The notes under the pieces: generated by a model | The model's database searches: none | Told to the model about the DNA's origin: nothing | The model's input: only the letters and a program-made list of their open reading frames with translations | Shown: piece after piece, positions 6,821-8,818 of the stretch | How the letters are laid out: each line of letters opens with the position of its first letter | How positions within the stretch are numbered: the first letter of the stretch is position 1 | Translations under genes and position numbers: made by a program | Source of the DNA: Bacteroidota bacterium | GTDB taxonomy: Bacteria; Bacteroidota; Bacteroidia; Bacteroidales; Cfx3-03 | Assembly (NCBI GenBank): GCA_030706265.1 | Contig: JAUZOX010000085.1 | Coordinates: 1-8,818, forward strand | Reading direction: 5' to 3' | Length of the DNA stretch: 8,818 nt

Positions 6821-7447
6821 CTATGGCTTTTTCCAAAGGTGCACCACTTTCTTGGATTCAAAGAAAGGTTCGGAAAAGAATTGGCTCAGTTCGAACACCT
6901 TCCAATACATCTTCAGCGGTGAGAGTTCCTCATCGAGGTTTCCGCCCTTGAGGTAAAGCACACCGTTATTTATCGCGTTGATATTTTCGGACTTTATTTT
7001 TCGTTCCACCCATCTGATGAATTCGGGAAGTGCGGTCACAGCCCGGCTGACGATGAAATCGAATTTGCGGTCTATCTCTTCGGCACGGGCATGAACGGCT
7101 TTCACGTTTGAAAGCTGTAAAGCCTGAGCCACTGCATTGACGACTTTTATTTTCTTTCCGATGGAGTCGACCAGCAGGAACTCGGTATCCGGAAACAGGA
7201 TGGCAAGCGGGATCCCCGGGAATCCGCCCCCCGTGCCAACGTCCATGATTTCAGTACCCTTCACAAACGACACGATGTTGGCAATGCCCAAAGAATGCAG
7301 GACATGCCGTTCCATGAGATGATCGATATCCTTTCGGGAGATCACATTGATCTGACTGTTCCAGGTTGTATATAATGCGGGCAAAGAAGCAAACTGTTGC
7401 TTTTGCAATTCAGTGAGGTACGGGAAATATTTCAGTATCTTATCCAT
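6821..7447 (-). CDS. rsmG: 16S rRNA (guanine-N7) methyltransferase RsmG (GidB)
   Basis: SAM-dependent enzyme that methylates N7 of G527 in 16S rRNA (E. coli numbering); loss of the homologue causes low-level streptomycin resistance in other bacteria. I chose the ATG at 7447 (208 residues, starting MDKILKYFPYL). An upstream in-frame TTG at 7504 would add 19 residues unlike the family and would place the -7 promoter element inside the gene. The SAM-binding motif I is MDVGTGGGFPGIPLAILFP (68-86), with the acidic residue of the second strand in LLVDS (91-95). The N-terminal LYTTWN...INVISRKDID (25-42) and ERHVLHSLG (46-54) are characteristic of RsmG. It lies upstream of nuoA in the same direction but, with a 198-bp spacer and a separate promoter, is probably a separate unit. 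Confidence 0.95.
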   Translation of the reverse strand: MDKILKYFPYLTELQKQQFASLPALYTTWNSQINVISRKDIDHLMERHVLHSLGIANIVSFVKGTEIMDVGTGGGFPGIPLAILFPDTEFLLVDSIGKKIKVVNAVAQALQLSNVKAVHARAEEIDRKFDFIVSRAVTALPEFIRWVERKIKSENINAINNGVLYLKGGNLDEELSPLKMYWKVFELSQFFSEPFFESKKVVHLWKKP

Positions 7448-7458
7448 AGTGCTGACTA

Positions 7459-7466
7459 CAAAGATA
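7459..7466 (-). promoter_or_regulatory. Probable rsmG promoter, -7 element
   Basis: On the minus strand TATCTTTG matches TAnnTTTG. It ends 11 bases before the rsmG ATG at 7447, so the transcript would begin about 5 nt before the start codon and be almost leaderless. A convincing -33 box is not visible. The element supports 7447 over the upstream TTG as the start. Confidence 0.5.
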
Positions 7467-7532
7467 CTATTTTTAAAAGAAATGTATTTATCTGAAAATA
7501 TCAAAATACTTTAATGTGTTATCAAGTTTTTT

Positions 7533-7540
7533 TATATTTG
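7533..7540 (+). promoter_or_regulatory. Probable promoter of the glucosaminidase gene, -7 element
   Basis: TATATTTG matches TAnnTTTG exactly. TTTA at 7510-7513, with a 19-bp spacer, could serve as a degenerate -33 box. The predicted transcript would start near 7547, about 14 nt before the ATG at 7561. The element lies inside the reading frame that would result from the upstream GTG at 7516, which argues for the ATG. Confidence 0.55.
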
Positions 7541-7560
7541 ACAACCTGAAATATACCACC

Positions 7561-8601
7561 ATGTCCGGCAATTATACCCTTATCCTTCTGTCTGTTCTAA
7601 CCCTTTCCCTTGTTTTTCCATCCCGAAATCATGCCCAGGTTCCTTCCAGGCGCGACATCTACCTTGAATATATCGATGCCTATGCCAATGTGGCAATCAG
7701 GGAGATGAAGCTCTATCACATACCCGCAAGTATCACCCTGTCGCAGGCTTTGATAGAATCGGGTGCCGGCAGGGGCGAACTGGCGGTGAAGGCAAATAAT
7801 CATTTTGGGATCAAATGCCACCAGGACTGGACCGGCGACACGTATACGCTGGATGACGATGCCCCCAATGAGTGCTTCAGGAAGTATAAGTCGGCAGAGG
7901 AATCGTTCAGGGATCATTCTCTTTTTCTGACACAGAAACCGCGCTATGCCTCTCTCTTTAAACTTGATATCACGGATTACAAAGGCTGGGCCTATGGGCT
8001 GAAACAGGCCGGCTATGCGACTAATCCCCGTTATGCCGAAATGCTGATCAAGGTCATCGACGACTACACGCTCAACAAATATGATGAGACGGAAGTAAAG
8101 TTGCCACCCCGGAACATCAAAATTGAAAAGCCTTCCAGGGCCGCCATCGTCTACACTTATTATCATCCCGGTTATATTCAGCCCGGGCCAGAGAATTTCA
8201 CTTATGTGGAAGAGGGCAAGTCGGGGCGAAAAATATATCTGAACAACAACACGCTTTTTGTCTTTGCAAACAGGAATGATTCATACCTTTCGATCGGAAG
8301 CGATTTAAACATCAGGGCTGGCAAGCTGGCCCGGTTAAACGAGATGAAACGGAATGAGCCGTTGGCCGAAGGCCAGATCGTTTACATAGAGCGGAAGAAA
8401 CTGAATGGAATCCGCGATAATTACACCGTCCAGCCCAATGACACCTGGTATTCCATCTCACAGTTTACCGGCGTTCAAATCAAGGTGCTAAAGGAACTCA
8501 ACAAGATCGAAGGTGACTCAATTCCAACTCCCGGAAAGGAGTTGATCCTGAAAGGCCATGTGAAAAGATCGTTTTTCCAGAGGCTCTTCGGAAGGCAATG
8601 A
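7561..8601 (+). CDS. Secreted glucosaminidase (GH73-type) with C-terminal LysM modules
   Basis: Predicted peptidoglycan hydrolase that cleaves glycan strands after export to the periplasm or cell surface. 346 residues from the ATG at 7561; an upstream GTG at 7516 would bury the signal peptide and overlap the promoter. Residues 1-26 form a signal peptide (hydrophobic core about 6-20, likely cleavage after HAQ). Residues about 32-175 are a glucosaminidase domain with SQALIESGAGRGELA (61-75), where E66 is the likely catalytic acid, followed by NNHFGIKC (79-86), FRKYKSAEESFRDHS (106-120) and GYATNPRYAEML (151-162). A degenerate LysM-like unit spans about 240-277 and a clearer LysM about 286-330 (DNYTVQPNDTWYSIS...). 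The tail is basic (KRSFFQRLFGRQ). It is divergent from rsmG with a 113-bp intergenic region. Family is well supported; bond specificity and cell-division role are inference. Confidence 0.9.
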   Translation: MSGNYTLILLSVLTLSLVFPSRNHAQVPSRRDIYLEYIDAYANVAIREMKLYHIPASITLSQALIESGAGRGELAVKANNHFGIKCHQDWTGDTYTLDDDAPNECFRKYKSAEESFRDHSLFLTQKPRYASLFKLDITDYKGWAYGLKQAGYATNPRYAEMLIKVIDDYTLNKYDETEVKLPPRNIKIEKPSRAAIVYTYYHPGYIQPGPENFTYVEEGKSGRKIYLNNNTLFVFANRNDSYLSIGSDLNIRAGKLARLNEMKRNEPLAEGQIVYIERKKLNGIRDNYTVQPNDTWYSISQFTGVQIKVLKELNKIEGDSIPTPGKELILKGHVKRSFFQRLFGRQ

Positions 8602-8604
8602 TAT

Positions 8605-8620
8605 AAACCGGTGGCGGTTT
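8605..8620. terminator. Small hairpin between convergent genes, possible bidirectional terminator
   Basis: AAACCG (8605-8610) pairs perfectly with CGGTTT (8615-8620) around the loop GTGG, just 3 bp after the glucosaminidase stop. No T-run follows on the plus strand; on the minus strand TTTATAT overlaps and follows the stem. The location between two convergent genes fits a terminator, but the stem is short. Confidence 0.35.
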
Positions 8621-8693
8621 CACTTCATGCCAGCAAATACGGCATTGTTGCTTCCCTTTCATTAAGAAGGTTATTAAATGATTTCCTCCGGGA

Positions 8694-8818
8694 TCAATGA
8701 TCGAGCCATTCCTTAAACTCGGCGACTTTTTGCCTGCTCACGATGACTTCCTGTTCCGAAACCGGTACCAGTTCAATCTTGAGCTTGTAGTTGAAGTAGT
8801 TATGGATTTTATGGATGC
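8694..8818 (-). CDS. LytTR-type DNA-binding domain protein, C-terminal fragment
   Basis: The last 40 codons before a TGA stop (8694-8696), entering from the right edge. The translation reads IHNYFNYKLKIELVPVSE then QEVIVSRQKVAEFKEWLDH. The beta-strand pair followed by an I-V-S-R turn and a terminal helix (KVAEFKEWL) is the usual end of a LytTR domain, found in response regulators of the LytR/AgrA family and in stand-alone membrane-linked LytTR regulators, both common in Bacteroidota. Whether a receiver domain or membrane segments precede it cannot be seen. It converges on the glucosaminidase gene with a 92-bp gap. The LytTR call is by pattern recognition on a short fragment. Confidence 0.7.
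   Translation of the reverse strand, partial: IHKIHNYFNYKLKIELVPVSEQEVIVSRQKVAEFKEWLDH

Noticed and set aside
7516..7560. N-terminal extension of the glucosaminidase from a GTG start
   Set aside because: The -7 promoter element lies inside it and the extension would move the signal peptide inward; ATG at 7561 fits better.
7597..8166. 189-codon open frame antisense to the glucosaminidase gene
   Set aside because: It lies wholly opposite a gene with clear signal peptide, catalytic motif and LysM unit; the translation resembles no family I know and has no promoter or leader of its own.

Overview
The window looks like a chromosomal segment of a member of the Bacteroidota. The base composition is moderate. 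Coding sequences start without clear Shine-Dalgarno motifs. Three start regions carry the TAnnTTTG -7 element typical of this phylum. The complex I proteins also read like Bacteroidota versions. NuoE, NuoF and NuoG are present and nuoC and nuoD are separate genes, which argues against Bacteroides itself; as I recall, Bacteroides lacks the NADH-input subunits and has a fused NuoCD. I cannot place it below phylum level.

Layout from right to left along the minus strand: rsmG (16S rRNA G527 methyltransferase) comes first with its own near-leaderless promoter. After a 198-bp spacer holding a weak hairpin and a strong -7 promoter match, the respiratory complex I operon follows in the order nuoA-B-C-D-E-F-G-H. 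It runs off the left edge inside nuoH, so nuoI to nuoN probably lie beyond it. Spacings are tight (one-base overlap for B/C; 3 to 35 bp elsewhere), except for a 148-bp gap between nuoC and nuoD. On the plus strand, divergent from rsmG, is a secreted peptidoglycan hydrolase: signal peptide, glucosaminidase domain, LysM modules. At the right edge, convergent with it, is the C-terminal end of a LytTR-type DNA-binding protein.

The nuo genes together encode the whole NADH-oxidising arm (E, F, G), the quinone-reducing connecting arm (B, C, D) and the first membrane subunits (A, H). All cluster-binding cysteines expected for N1a, N1b, N2, N3, N4 and N5 are visible. The main departure from textbook complex I is NuoG: it is only 315 residues, lacks the large molybdopterin-oxidoreductase-like region, and ends in a four-cysteine CxxC-x30-CxxC site where enterobacterial and Thermus NuoG bind cluster N7.

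I see no CRISPR array, transposon, tRNA, rRNA, phage gene or toxin-antitoxin pair. This is mostly an ordinary housekeeping region; the observations worth following are the short NuoG, the odd nuoC-nuoD gap and the very short leaders at rsmG and the glucosaminidase gene.
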